From NCBI GenBank assembly GCA_949288455.1, contig CASEKF010000042.1:62001-126000 (forward strand): a stretch of DNA of 64,000 bases, given 5' to 3'. Below are positions 35,295-44,035 of this stretch, in pieces. Below the pieces are notes generated by a model. The model made no database searches and was not told the origin of the DNA. It saw only the letters and a list, made by a program, of their open reading frames with translations. A program made the translations under genes and the position numbers. The stretch is from an uncultured bacterium (lineage in GTDB: Bacteria; Vulcanimicrobiota; CADAWZ01). Every line of letters begins with the position of its first letter. The stretch's first letter is position 1.

Positions 35295-37622
35295 ATGCTT
35301 AAGCGCTTTGCCGTAATATTGACGACAGTGTTCTTTTGCTCTTTTGCGTTCGTTTTCGCAGAAGAAGTTAAAATATCTAGAGATAGTTATGGCGTTCCTC
35401 ATATTTACGCTTCTTCTGAAGAAGGGTTGACGTTTGGCCAGGGGTACGCTCAGGCATGCGACAGACTTTTTCAGCTGGAGATGATTCGTCTTTCCTCGTC
35501 GGGGAAAATGAGCGAATCTTTGGGAGCCGATTATATAGACGCCGATAAAATGTATTTGAGATATTTTCCTTCCGGAGACGAATTGAGGCTATTCGTAAAA
35601 AGTTTTAATCCTGAGCAAAAGAATTTATTCAGAGCTTTTGCCGAAGGCATTAACGCTCGCATAGCCGAAGTCGAAGCTGAGGGTACTTTGCCTGAAGACT
35701 TCGCCGAATACGGCGTGCAACCCGTAAAGTGGACGGAAACGGACGTTTTCAGAGTATACTTTGCGCGTCATAAATATATTTACGACTCAAAACAGGAACT
35801 TGTAAACGCTATGCTTTTGAAAAAACTTATTCAAAATCATGGCCAGATAGATGGAACTCTTATTTTTAACAGTATAGTTTTTACCGGCGATTCACTTGCC
35901 GGCACAGTAGCCGGAAACTTTTCGAAGTTTGATTTTAGAGGAGCCGAAGAAGCTTATGCCAACGTCGATAGGGAAGTAAGATTTTCTCAAAAACTGACGT
36001 CGGAATTTGGTATTCCTTATGGAATAGGGAGTTATGCCGTGGCTTTAGCCGCTTCAAAAAGTAAAAGCGGAAATTCTATGCTGCTGGCCGGACCTTCGTT
36101 CGGCTTTGGAGATCCGTCTTTTCTTTATGAATGTTCGCTTCATTCTAAGGAAATACACGCCGCCGGTATTCAGTCGGTTGGTATTCCCGGGCTTTTGATC
36201 GCTCAGAATGAATTCGGAGCTTGGACGTTAACGGGAGGAAACGATAATCAGACGGATTATTATATTGAAATGTTGAATCCTGAAAATTTGTCTCAGTATA
36301 GATATAACGACGAATGGAAGGATATATCGAAGAAAACGTATACCATAAACGTTAAAGACTCCGATCCGGTATCTTTCGAAGTTTTAGAAACGCTTAACGG
36401 AATAATAGTATCGACGGACCTTTCAGACCCTAAAAATCCTGTGGCTTATTCTAAGAGAACTTCCGTTTCCTATTCCGATTTGGCTTCTTCTTGGATGAAT
36501 TCGTTCGACGCCTTGAAAAGTTATACTACCGACGCCTTTATCGAAGCTTTTAGAAATTACCCTATTTCGGCTAATATTTTTTATATAAATCAAAAGAATC
36601 AGCCGGCATATTTTCATTCGGGCAAATATCCAGTTAGAGCGGATGGCGTCGATTTAAGGATTCCTTCTTATGGGACCGGACAAACCGAATGGCAGGGTTT
36701 TCTCCCGTTTAACGAACTCCCTGAGAGCAGACTTCCATCCAGAGGATTTTATGCCGATTGGAATTCAAAGCCTTCTCATGATTGGAATAACGGCGAAAAA
36801 AGTTATTTATGGGGCAGTCAGAATAGGGTGGACGCGATACGCCGGTATATTGATATAAACGATAAATTTACTTTTGGCGATTTAGACGTTATTGATAGAG
36901 TTATATCATATACGGATATATACGCTGTGAATATTAAATCTCTCTTAGTTGAGAAATTGTCTTCTTCTGAGGATGCGGACGTTATCGAAGCTTCCGGGCT
37001 TATCGGCGATTGGGATAACCGCCCGGTTATTTCTGAAGACGGCGTCTTTTTGCCTCCGGGAGGCGTTATTTTCCATGAATGGATGAAAGAGTTCGCAAAA
37101 CGCGTTTGTCCCGAGCTTGACGGGGACTTTGCTCATTACGCGATAAACGAATACGGAGCCCCGTTTATTTATAACGTGCTCAGCGACGTGATTCTTCCTT
37201 ATAATTTTTTAAAAGACAGTTCGTCTTCAGAAGCTGCCGTAGCCGCATTGCTTAATGCCGTTTCTAATTTAAAAGCTGAATACGGCGACGATATGGATGC
37301 ATGGAAAACTGCTTTGCCAATGCAAAATTATGAAGGTCCTTATCCGAAAAGCGAACTTAGCCAGGAAATGAAACGGTTTTACGCCGGAAATAGGGCTAGC
37401 GCCATATTGATGTGGGAAGTCAGCAGATTTTGGATTAAAGGAGTAGGAGTCGTTCCTCCGGGTTCAGGCGAATTTATAGGCGATCCTTCTAAACCGGGAC
37501 ATAAAGACGATCAGCTTGATCTTTATGAAAATAGAAAATATAAAAATCTGCTCTTTTACGACGAAGATATACGCCATCAAGAAGAAAGCGTACAAATTAT
37601 CCAATTTAACGAAGAACAGTAG
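35295..37622 (+). CDS. Secreted penicillin-acylase-family N-terminal nucleophile hydrolase
   Basis: 775 aa from ATG 35295, with GGAGG six bases before it; the earlier in-frame GTG at 35280 sits inside the pepA stop. A signal peptide (MLKRFAVILTTVFFCSFAFV, cleaved near FA-EE) sends it to the periplasm. The alpha chain opens with SRDSYGVPHIYASSEEGLTFG. The beta-chain nucleophile Ser is in YGIGSYAVALAASKSKSG near residue 248, followed by the expected LTGGNDNQTDYY oxyanion region. The family cleaves amide bonds of acyl side chains (penicillins, acyl-homoserine lactones); the substrate here is unknown. Confidence 0.93.
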   Translation: MLKRFAVILTTVFFCSFAFVFAEEVKISRDSYGVPHIYASSEEGLTFGQGYAQACDRLFQLEMIRLSSSGKMSESLGADYIDADKMYLRYFPSGDELRLFVKSFNPEQKNLFRAFAEGINARIAEVEAEGTLPEDFAEYGVQPVKWTETDVFRVYFARHKYIYDSKQELVNAMLLKKLIQNHGQIDGTLIFNSIVFTGDSLAGTVAGNFSKFDFRGAEEAYANVDREVRFSQKLTSEFGIPYGIGSYAVALAASKSKSGNSMLLAGPSFGFGDPSFLYECSLHSKEIHAAGIQSVGIPGLLIAQNEFGAWTLTGGNDNQTDYYIEMLNPENLSQYRYNDEWKDISKKTYTINVKDSDPVSFEVLETLNGIIVSTDLSDPKNPVAYSKRTSVSYSDLASSWMNSFDALKSYTTDAFIEAFRNYPISANIFYINQKNQPAYFHSGKYPVRADGVDLRIPSYGTGQTEWQGFLPFNELPESRLPSRGFYADWNSKPSHDWNNGEKSYLWGSQNRVDAIRRYIDINDKFTFGDLDVIDRVISYTDIYAVNIKSLLVEKLSSSEDADVIEASGLIGDWDNRPVISEDGVFLPPGGVIFHEWMKEFAKRVCPELDGDFAHYAINEYGAPFIYNVLSDVILPYNFLKDSSSSEAAVAALLNAVSNLKAEYGDDMDAWKTALPMQNYEGPYPKSELSQEMKRFYAGNRASAILMWEVSRFWIKGVGVVPPGSGEFIGDPSKPGHKDDQLDLYENRKYKNLLFYDEDIRHQEESVQIIQFNEEQ

Positions 37623-37635
37623 AAAGTAAAACGAT

Positions 37636-37677
37636 AATATTACTGGCAAGTTTTCCGAAAAACTTGCCAGTAATATT
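37636..37677 (+). terminator. Terminator hairpin after the acylase gene
   Basis: A 19-bp perfect stem (AATATTACTGGCAAGTTTT with its complement) around a 4-base loop, followed by a short T-rich run. First of two hairpins between the convergent acylase and aminotransferase genes. Confidence 0.75.
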
Positions 37678-37680
37678 TAT

Positions 37681-37728
37681 AAAAAATGAAAATCCCGACG
37701 TTTCGATTTTGCGGGATTTTCATTTTTT
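37681..37728 (-). terminator. Terminator hairpin after the aminotransferase gene
   Basis: AAAAAATGAAAATCCCG at 37681-37697 pairs with CGGGATTTTCATTTTTT at 37712-37728. A- and T-runs at the ends allow use in both directions; on the minus strand it is 43 bp past the aminotransferase stop. Confidence 0.8.
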
Positions 37729-37770
37729 ATTGTCTAATTTTTACGTTTTTACGCGCAGCATTCTTCAAGA

Positions 37771-38973
37771 TTATAATTTTTCTTTAAGTAAATCCGCAAG
37801 CCTTTTTATTCCTATTCTGATTTCTTCTTCCGTAGGATATGAGAAATTTAGCCTCATATGATTGCCTCCGCTTCCGTCGAAGTGGAAAGCCGAACCGGTA
37901 ACGTAGGCGACTTTTCTGTTGATTGCTTCATAGAAGAATTTTTCCGCATCCATATGTTCAGGAAGATTGACCCAGAGGAACAGGCCGCCTTCGGGATGAG
38001 TCCAAGTTATTTCGTCCGGCATGAATTCGCTTAGGGAGTTAAGCATGACGTCTCTTTTTGCTTTATAAACCGGAAGTATTTCGTCTATATGTTCCTGTAA
38101 AAGATCTCTTCTCAGATACTCCGCCGCTATAGCCTGATTAAAATATGGAGTGCATAAATCTATCGATTGTTTGAATACCGCCAATTTCTTTATTATACTT
38201 GGATGAGCGCATATCCATCCGAGACGGAATCCGGGCACAAGAACTTTTGAGAACGAGTGAAGGGATATTACGTTGCTGGGTTCAGTAAGCTGGAATAACG
38301 ACGGCATAGCCTCTCCTTCATACCTCAAGTCTCTGTAAGGCGTATCTTCAATTACTAAAAAGTTATAAATATGAGATAATTCTACGAGTCTTTCTCTTCT
38401 TTTTAACGACATTGTGACTCCGGAAGGATTTTGGAAATCCGGAATAACGTATATCAGTTTATAATGTTCCCCGTCTTTTGACATCGTTTTTAGTTTTTCT
38501 TCAAGGAAGTCGGTTCGTATTCCTTCGTCGTCTATTGGGATCCCGACGAAATGCGCTCCGCAGGAAGCTAGGGAACCTATGCCTCCGGGATAGCTTGGAA
38601 GCTCTATGAAAACCGGGTCGCTCAGATCTACGAATAATTTAGCGGTCATGTCTATCCCTTGCTGAGACGCCGAAGTTATGAGGATATTCTCAATCGTAAT
38701 ATCGTAACCTTTGTTTTGCATAAGTCTGACGATTTCTTCTCGCAAAGGCATGTATCCTTCCGTAGCTCCGTACTGAAGAATAACTTCAGGTTTATCTTTA
38801 AAAAGCTGATTGGTAATATCTTGCAACTGGTCTACGGGAAAAAGCTCTCCGGACGGCAGACCTCCCGCAAAAGAAATTAGACCGGGCTTGCTTGTAAGAG
38901 ACAGCAGCTCTCTTATGACGCTTTTTTTAATTCTTCTTCCCATAGTAGAGTAATTTTTAATAAGATCTATCAT
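37771..38973 (-). CDS. PLP-dependent class I/II aminotransferase (LysN/2-aminoadipate type)
   Basis: 400 aa. LISFAGGLPSGELFPVDQL near residue 33, YGATEGYMPLREEIVRLM, IYVIPDFQNPSGVTMS and the PLP Lys in LHSFSKVLVPGFRLGWI are typical of the MocR/LysN-like aminotransferase group (2-aminoadipate or aromatic). It lacks the MocR DNA-binding domain. Exact amino acid substrate is not readable. Last gene of the run that begins at 42445, 22 bp after selA. Confidence 0.9.
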   Translation of the reverse strand: MIDLIKNYSTMGRRIKKSVIRELLSLTSKPGLISFAGGLPSGELFPVDQLQDITNQLFKDKPEVILQYGATEGYMPLREEIVRLMQNKGYDITIENILITSASQQGIDMTAKLFVDLSDPVFIELPSYPGGIGSLASCGAHFVGIPIDDEGIRTDFLEEKLKTMSKDGEHYKLIYVIPDFQNPSGVTMSLKRRERLVELSHIYNFLVIEDTPYRDLRYEGEAMPSLFQLTEPSNVISLHSFSKVLVPGFRLGWICAHPSIIKKLAVFKQSIDLCTPYFNQAIAAEYLRRDLLQEHIDEILPVYKAKRDVMLNSLSEFMPDEITWTHPEGGLFLWVNLPEHMDAEKFFYEAINRKVAYVTGSAFHFDGSGGNHMRLNFSYPTEEEIRIGIKRLADLLKEKL

Positions 38974-38995
38974 AGCTCGTTTATCTCCTTTGATT

Positions 38996-40342
38996 TTATA
39001 GATTTTCGGCGTCCCAGTCTTTAATAGCTTGGGCTATTAGTTTTAGTTCGTCTTGCGAAACCGTTCTCATGTCAAAACAGACTTTTCCCTGCTTTATTCT
39101 TGCAAATATCGGCGTTTCCCTGTCTCTTAAAAAAGCGACGAATTTGTCTGCTTTATTCTTAAAAAGCGATTTTACCGCTATTGAAGGAATTCGTTTTTCC
39201 GGAGCGCTTCCGCAGCCGGCATAAGCCCAATCTGGTTCATAGTAAAAAGTTTTGCCTGTTTTGGCGTCCGAGATCATATCTATCAGAAGTTCGGCTTTTT
39301 TTCTCAGAGCGTCTTCGCTTTCGCTCAGCATTTTGTACAAAGGCAGTTTATTTTGGATACTTTCAGGTTCCATAAATATTTCGAGAATATTTTCCAGATA
39401 GGTTATCGTTAGTTTACATACTCTTAAAGCCCTGTAAAGAGGGTTTTGCTTCATTTGAGCGATTAAATTTTTTTTGCCGAGTATAATACCCGCCTGAACT
39501 CCGCCTAAAAGTTTATCTCCGCTAAAAAAGACTAAATCGGCTCCTTGTTTAAGAGCTGTTCCCGGCAAGTTTGAGCCTTTGATTCCAAAGTTAGATAAAT
39601 CTATAAGAGAAGCCGACCCCATGTCATACGCGGTGATGATTCCTCTTTTTTTCGCTTCCGCAGAGAGACTTTTAATAGACGCCGAAGATACGAATCCCGA
39701 TATAGAATAGTTGGACGGAGCAGCTTTTAGGTAGAGAGCGGTCTGAGTTCCCGAGACTTTGATAAAATCTTCTATAGACGTTTTGTTAGTACACCCGGTC
39801 TCCTTTAGGATTGCTCCGCTTGCCTCCATAATTTCCGGAATTTTGAAATTTCCGCCGATCTCAATCAGTTCTCCTCTTGATACTACGGTCTCTTTATCCT
39901 TAGAAAATGTATGCAAGACAAGAAGAGCCGCGGCTGCGTTGTTATTTACTACGATTGCGTCTTCCGCTCCGGTAAGGCATTTTAGAAGTTTGGCCGAATA
40001 ACCGTCTCTTTCTTTCCTTCTTCCTGAAAGTTTATTAACCGCAATCGTTTGATAACTTTCAGATAATCGCGTCGGCAGCTGCGGGAGAGGAGCTCGCCCT
40101 AAGCCTGAGTGCAGCAAAATTCCGGAGGCGTTTACGGCTCGTTCGGATCTGTCTGCGAAAAATTCTTTTTTCCCCCGTAAAAAATATTTGGCGATTAATT
40201 CGTCCGCATATGCGGAATCGTTTGACTTAGGCGCGCGCGCTTGTATTTCGGCCGCCGTTTCGCGCGCTAAGAATACCGCTAATTTATGAGGTAGATCGCC
40301 TCCGTATTTTTCGATTATTTTTGATATCGAAGGAGGGCGCAT
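38996..40342 (-). CDS. selA: L-seryl-tRNA(Sec) selenium transferase (SelA)
   Basis: 448 aa. I start at ATG 40342 (MRPPSISKIIEKYG) because AAGGAGG lies just before and the stop of the preceding gene overlaps as TAATG; an upstream in-frame start at 40393 is inside that gene. FSGDKLLGGVQAGII holds the PLP Lys; LHSGLGRAPL and YDMGSASLIDL are SelA motifs. It turns Ser-tRNA(Sec) to Sec-tRNA(Sec) using selenophosphate. selB, selC and selD are not in the window, and I found no in-frame TGA that looks recoded here. Confidence 0.96.
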   Translation of the reverse strand: MRPPSISKIIEKYGGDLPHKLAVFLARETAAEIQARAPKSNDSAYADELIAKYFLRGKKEFFADRSERAVNASGILLHSGLGRAPLPQLPTRLSESYQTIAVNKLSGRRKERDGYSAKLLKCLTGAEDAIVVNNNAAAALLVLHTFSKDKETVVSRGELIEIGGNFKIPEIMEASGAILKETGCTNKTSIEDFIKVSGTQTALYLKAAPSNYSISGFVSSASIKSLSAEAKKRGIITAYDMGSASLIDLSNFGIKGSNLPGTALKQGADLVFFSGDKLLGGVQAGIILGKKNLIAQMKQNPLYRALRVCKLTITYLENILEIFMEPESIQNKLPLYKMLSESEDALRKKAELLIDMISDAKTGKTFYYEPDWAYAGCGSAPEKRIPSIAVKSLFKNKADKFVAFLRDRETPIFARIKQGKVCFDMRTVSQDELKLIAQAIKDWDAENL

Positions 40343-40647
40343 TAATCTTCCTCCTTGTCGTCGCCGTCTTCCGTTCCATGCTCTTCTATCCATTTAGCTA
40401 TATCTCTTACAGGCGCGTCTACTTCCATAAGACATTTCCTTGACGCGCTTATAGAGGAATAGAACGCGTAGAGAGCTGAGTTCAGCTCGTCGTATTGAGG
40501 ATTATCTCTAGTGTCTTCCACAAGACATCTTAAATGCTGGAGCAAAAGATATATATCGGCGCTTAGATTTTCATATGCCGTTAGGCAGACTACCAGACCG
40601 TCTTCAATAACAGTTTTTAAAGTGTCGTCAAAATCCGATCTTTCCAT
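40342..40647 (-). CDS. Small acidic protein, unknown
   Basis: 101 aa, strongly acidic end (EEHGTEDGDDKEED). Helical: SADIYLLLQHLRCLVEDTRD and SSISASRKCLMEVD suggest a short helical bundle. No family recognised. It overlaps selA by one base (TAATG) and follows the M48 protease by 20 bp, so it belongs to the same message. A role in SelA or in an unrelated process cannot be told. Confidence 0.75.
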   Translation of the reverse strand: MERSDFDDTLKTVIEDGLVVCLTAYENLSADIYLLLQHLRCLVEDTRDNPQYDELNSALYAFYSSISASRKCLMEVDAPVRDIAKWIEEHGTEDGDDKEED

Positions 40648-40667
40648 TTTTACACCCGCTTTCTTTC

Positions 40668-41393
40668 TTAGTATCCAAGTTTAATACATTCGTCTTCTAT
40701 ATCCTTTATTCTTTCCTCAGTTAAAGGATGCGAGCCTATAAGAGCGTTAAGAAATCCCGGCATTTGTTTATTGGTATTTTTCAGCTTTTGCATTAGGGAT
40801 ATGCCCGCTCTGGGATTTTTGCCTAATCCTTTGGATATGTAGCGACAAGCGGCTTTATCGGCCTCCGTTTCGTCTGCTCTTGAATATCCCGAAGCTAAAA
40901 CCGTAGAAGCCAGGCTTATTGCCGTTTCGGAACCTTTCGAACTTTTTCCCTTGTTGATGATATTAGCCAGACTGGCAAGCCCAATCTTTGTATACGCGTT
41001 TTGCCGGGCTTGTTTCAGACCGTGAGACAAGGCTACATGAGCTATTTCATGACCTAATACGAACGATAATTCGTCCTCCGTTAAAATGGATATTATTCCT
41101 TTGGTGACGTAAACGAAACCGCCCGGACATGATACTGCGTTGACTTCGTCAGTGTCGAGAATTTTAAACGTATATTGTAGTTGAGGGCGTTCCGATACCG
41201 CTACTATTTTATTTCCCATGTCCGTTATTTTGCTTAGCTCAGGATGCGCCGTTAATACGCCGTACTGCTTTTCCAGCGATGTGGCTGCCTGAAGTCCCGC
41301 TTCCCGTTCTTCTGTTTCTGAAATTGCGAACGCGGAGTTGGCAATTAAAAGTACGAGAAATATTGCCGCGAAGATGTTATATATTTTTTTCAT
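40668..41393 (-). CDS. Secreted M48-family metalloprotease
   Basis: 241 aa. Signal peptide MKKIYNIFAAIFLVLLIANS cut near AFA-ISET. VLGHEIAHVALSHGL (HEXXH) near residue 113 and SRADETEADKAACRYI (third zinc ligand Glu) define M48. Shorter than BepA-type proteases and without TPR repeats. Acts in the cell envelope, likely on misfolded or outer-membrane proteins. Its start overlaps the stop of the upstream secreted gene by four bases. Confidence 0.93.
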   Translation of the reverse strand: MKKIYNIFAAIFLVLLIANSAFAISETEEREAGLQAATSLEKQYGVLTAHPELSKITDMGNKIVAVSERPQLQYTFKILDTDEVNAVSCPGGFVYVTKGIISILTEDELSFVLGHEIAHVALSHGLKQARQNAYTKIGLASLANIINKGKSSKGSETAISLASTVLASGYSRADETEADKAACRYISKGLGKNPRAGISLMQKLKNTNKQMPGFLNALIGSHPLTEERIKDIEDECIKLGY

Positions 41394-41914
41394 TTTATTT
41401 TCTTTAGACTTCCTAATATGATTTGAGAATATTGGGAATATTTGTCTTTAAGTTTCTCCGGATATAATAAGTTTAATATAAAACCATGCTTTTTATCGGG
41501 CGAGACGCATACGGACATTTCAAAAATATATGATTCCTGTTCCTCTTCTTCTTCTTCGTTTTTTACGGAAGCTTTCAATAAAACTCCTTTCGTCGAATTA
41601 ACGGTAATATTTTCTTTGCTTATAATATTAAAAAACGGTATGTCGTCTTTCAGTTCTTCGGTCAGCTCTCGCAGTAATTCTTCTTCGCTTATATCTTCCT
41701 CTTCCATATCTATAACGCTGAAAGTTATGTTGACGTTTTCGTCTTGATTAGTAAAAGTTTTTTCGCTTTCGTCTTCCGCTTCTTTATCTTCGACGGTTCC
41801 GGCAGGCATCGTGATCTCATAGCCTTCTTTCTCAAACGTCGCCTTTGTCTGCGCAAAGATTGCAGTCGTCAGCAAAATTAATATAATTCCTAATAAACCG
41901 GTTTTTTTTATCAT
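41390..41914 (-). CDS. Secreted acidic protein, possibly PsbP/DcrB-like
   Basis: 174 aa. Signal peptide MIKKTGLLGIILILLTTAIF, cut near FAQ-TK. Then FEKEGYEITMPAGTVEDKEA, a glutamate-rich centre (MEEEDISEEELLRELTEEL) and a closing ILGSLKKIK. The 'KEGYEITMP' strand, amphipathic helix and 'I..SL' ending resemble the neighbour at 41948-42445 and the DcrB/PsbP fold of envelope proteins. Coupled to the M48 protease by a four-base overlap. No precise function. Confidence 0.75.
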   Translation of the reverse strand: MIKKTGLLGIILILLTTAIFAQTKATFEKEGYEITMPAGTVEDKEAEDESEKTFTNQDENVNITFSVIDMEEEDISEEELLRELTEELKDDIPFFNIISKENITVNSTKGVLLKASVKNEEEEEEQESYIFEMSVCVSPDKKHGFILNLLYPEKLKDKYSQYSQIILGSLKKIK

Positions 41915-41947
41915 TATTTTCCTCCTTTTCGCGTATTATTCGCGCGT

Positions 41948-42445
41948 TTATTTTTTCTTTTGTAGACTGGAAGCTATTTTATTAAAAATTTCGGCGTTTT
42001 CTTCTTCGTTCTCGGTTGGACAAGAGCAAATTAAGGCGTAAGAATATTTTTCGGTAGAGAATATATATATGAACGCTGAATAACTTTCGTCTCCCTCCGT
42101 TTTTATTCCATATAAAACGAGAGCTTCTCCGTTGAAGTTTTCGTTCGCTTCATAGGATATTTTCAGGTTTTCCCCGGAATTTTTAATCGAGTCTGCTATA
42201 CTTTTTTGTATTTCGTCTTGCGTAGCCTCGATAGGATTTTTTATAGACATAACGCTTACTACGGCCGAAGAATTTTTATCGGAGAACAATAGTTTATTAA
42301 CCGTGTTTTTAGGCTGCAGTTCAAAAGAATCGGGAAGCGTTACGGCATAACCTCCTTGAAGATAAATTGGCATATCCGCGTATGACGGCTTTATCGCAAT
42401 TATTATAAGCAGGTATAATATGAAAAAACCGAGGATCCTTTTCAT
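41948..42445 (-). CDS. Secreted protein, possibly PsbP/DcrB-like
   Basis: 165 aa. Signal peptide MKRILGFFILYLLIIIAIKP, cut near SYA-DM. QGGYAVTLPDSFELQPKN, then VVSVMSIKNPIEATQDEIQK and an IFNKIASSLQKKK ending echo the next gene in layout, suggesting paralogs or a shared fold. First gene of the minus-strand run that leads to the protease, SelA and aminotransferase. The divergent gene is the deaminase at 42752. Confidence 0.7.
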   Translation of the reverse strand: MKRILGFFILYLLIIIAIKPSYADMPIYLQGGYAVTLPDSFELQPKNTVNKLLFSDKNSSAVVSVMSIKNPIEATQDEIQKSIADSIKNSGENLKISYEANENFNGEALVLYGIKTEGDESYSAFIYIFSTEKYSYALICSCPTENEEENAEIFNKIASSLQKKK

Positions 42446-42751
42446 AATTTATCCTTTCTTATTTTAGTATTTTCTCAGAATCTAAAGAAATCTTTTATGA
42501 AGAATTTCTTCTCATATCTTGAAAGTACCTTCATGTTATTATATTGGCGATATGTTTTGCAAATAAACGGAACTATGCGCAATTTTACGAGTGCATGTAT
42601 GTTAGTCTTTTAGGTCGTCTCAAGTTTTTGTTATTTTGCTTTATCTTGTCAGACAGGATTTTTTTTTTACTCGGGGGAATTAATGTAAAGTTATATTTAT
42701 ACGATTATATTTCCATAATCGTATCGTTTAAAAGTGATTTTGGAGATTTTT
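42446..42751. other. Divergent intergenic region
   Basis: About 300 bp, AT-rich, between the secreted-protein operon (minus) and the deaminase gene (plus). It should carry both promoters. I see no RNA structure, repeat or small gene that I can support. Confidence 0.5.
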
Positions 42752-44035
42752 ATGATTGTCAAGAACGCAAATGTTTTCGGCGTTATTTCAGATATATTTA
42801 TAAAAGACGGCGTTATTTCAGATATCAAACCGTCTTCTTCTCTCTCTTCTTCCGTGTTGGACGCGGACGATATATTTGACGCTAAGGGCAAAACCGCTTT
42901 GCCTTCGTTTTTTAATACTCACTCTCATGCAGCTATGACGTTGCTGCGCGGTTACGCCGACGATATGCCTTTAGACGATTGGCTGAAGTGTAAAATATGG
43001 CCTGCGGAAGCTAAATTGACTCCTGAAGATATTTATTGGGGTTCTAAATTGGCCTGTGTCGAGATGATTCGCAACGGCGTTACTTTTTTTAACGATATGT
43101 ACTGGGAAGAGGACTCTATCGCCGAGGCCGTTACGGAAATGGGTATAAGATGCGCTTTGAGCGCCACTTTTATAGATATTTCCGGCAATACTGACAAACT
43201 AATCAAAAAATTAAATAAAGCTTATGAAAAACATCTTTCGAGAAATAATGATAAGATCATTTTTACCGTCGCTCCTCATGCGATTTATACCGTGTCCGAA
43301 AGATTGCTGAAATACTCCGCAGATTTTGCCAGAGAGCGAAATCTTGTCATTCATATGCATTTGTCCGAAACCAAGAAAGAATATGAAGACTGTATAAAAG
43401 ACCGAGGTTTAAAGCCTGCTTTTTATCTAGATAAATTGGGTTTGCTTTCAGAACGCGCCGTTCTTGCTCATGCCGTATGGCTTGACGACGACGAGATTAG
43501 TCTGATAGCCGACAGGAACGCAAGCGTATCTTATAATCCTGTGTCAAATATGAAACTTGCCGTAGGCAAGGCTTTTAATTATGAAAAGATGAAGAAAGCC
43601 GGAATTAACGTTTCGATAGGAACTGACGGATGTTCTTCCAACAATAGTCTAAATATGGCGGAAAGCCTTAAATTCGCTTCTTTGCTTCAGAAGTTTTATT
43701 ACGATGATCCTTCTATTATGAGCGCCGAAGAAGCTTTTAGGTTGGGCACTGAAAATGGAGCTAGGGCTTTTGGCCTTAATGCCGGACGGCTAGAAGCCGG
43801 CTCTTGCGCCGATTTTTTCCTTTTGCGTCCCGATCTTTCTAATATGACTCCGGGGTATAATATATTTTCGGATATAGTTTATTCTTCAGGGAATAATTTT
43901 GCCGACACTGTCGTCTCCGGCGGTAAAATCGTCATGGCAAACGGCGTTATTAACGGCGAGGACGAGATCGTTTCCGCCGTATGCCGATTGACGGAAAAAT
44001 TTAGAGAGCGTCGAAGCCGCGGAGGCAGTTTATGA
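42752..44035 (+). CDS. mtaD: 5-methylthioadenosine/S-adenosylhomocysteine deaminase (MtaD-type amidohydrolase)
   Basis: 427 aa from ATG 42752 (GGAGAT eight bases before); an in-frame TTG six codons upstream is less likely. NTHSHAAMTLLRGYADDMPL near residue 58 (HxH metal ligands), IHMHLSETKKE, LAHAVWLDDDEI and SIGTDGCSSNNSLNM are signatures of the MtaD/SsnA amidohydrolase group. It would deaminate MTA or SAH to the inosine forms in methionine salvage. SsnA-like activity is an alternative, given the selenium-related genes elsewhere in the window. Overlaps the next gene by ATGA. Confidence 0.88.
   Translation: MIVKNANVFGVISDIFIKDGVISDIKPSSSLSSSVLDADDIFDAKGKTALPSFFNTHSHAAMTLLRGYADDMPLDDWLKCKIWPAEAKLTPEDIYWGSKLACVEMIRNGVTFFNDMYWEEDSIAEAVTEMGIRCALSATFIDISGNTDKLIKKLNKAYEKHLSRNNDKIIFTVAPHAIYTVSERLLKYSADFARERNLVIHMHLSETKKEYEDCIKDRGLKPAFYLDKLGLLSERAVLAHAVWLDDDEISLIADRNASVSYNPVSNMKLAVGKAFNYEKMKKAGINVSIGTDGCSSNNSLNMAESLKFASLLQKFYYDDPSIMSAEEAFRLGTENGARAFGLNAGRLEAGSCADFFLLRPDLSNMTPGYNIFSDIVYSSGNNFADTVVSGGKIVMANGVINGEDEIVSAVCRLTEKFRERRSRGGSL

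Noticed and set aside
38996-40342. Search for selenocysteine TGA codons because SelA is present
   Set aside because: No frame in the window is interrupted by a TGA with a protein-like continuation that I could support.
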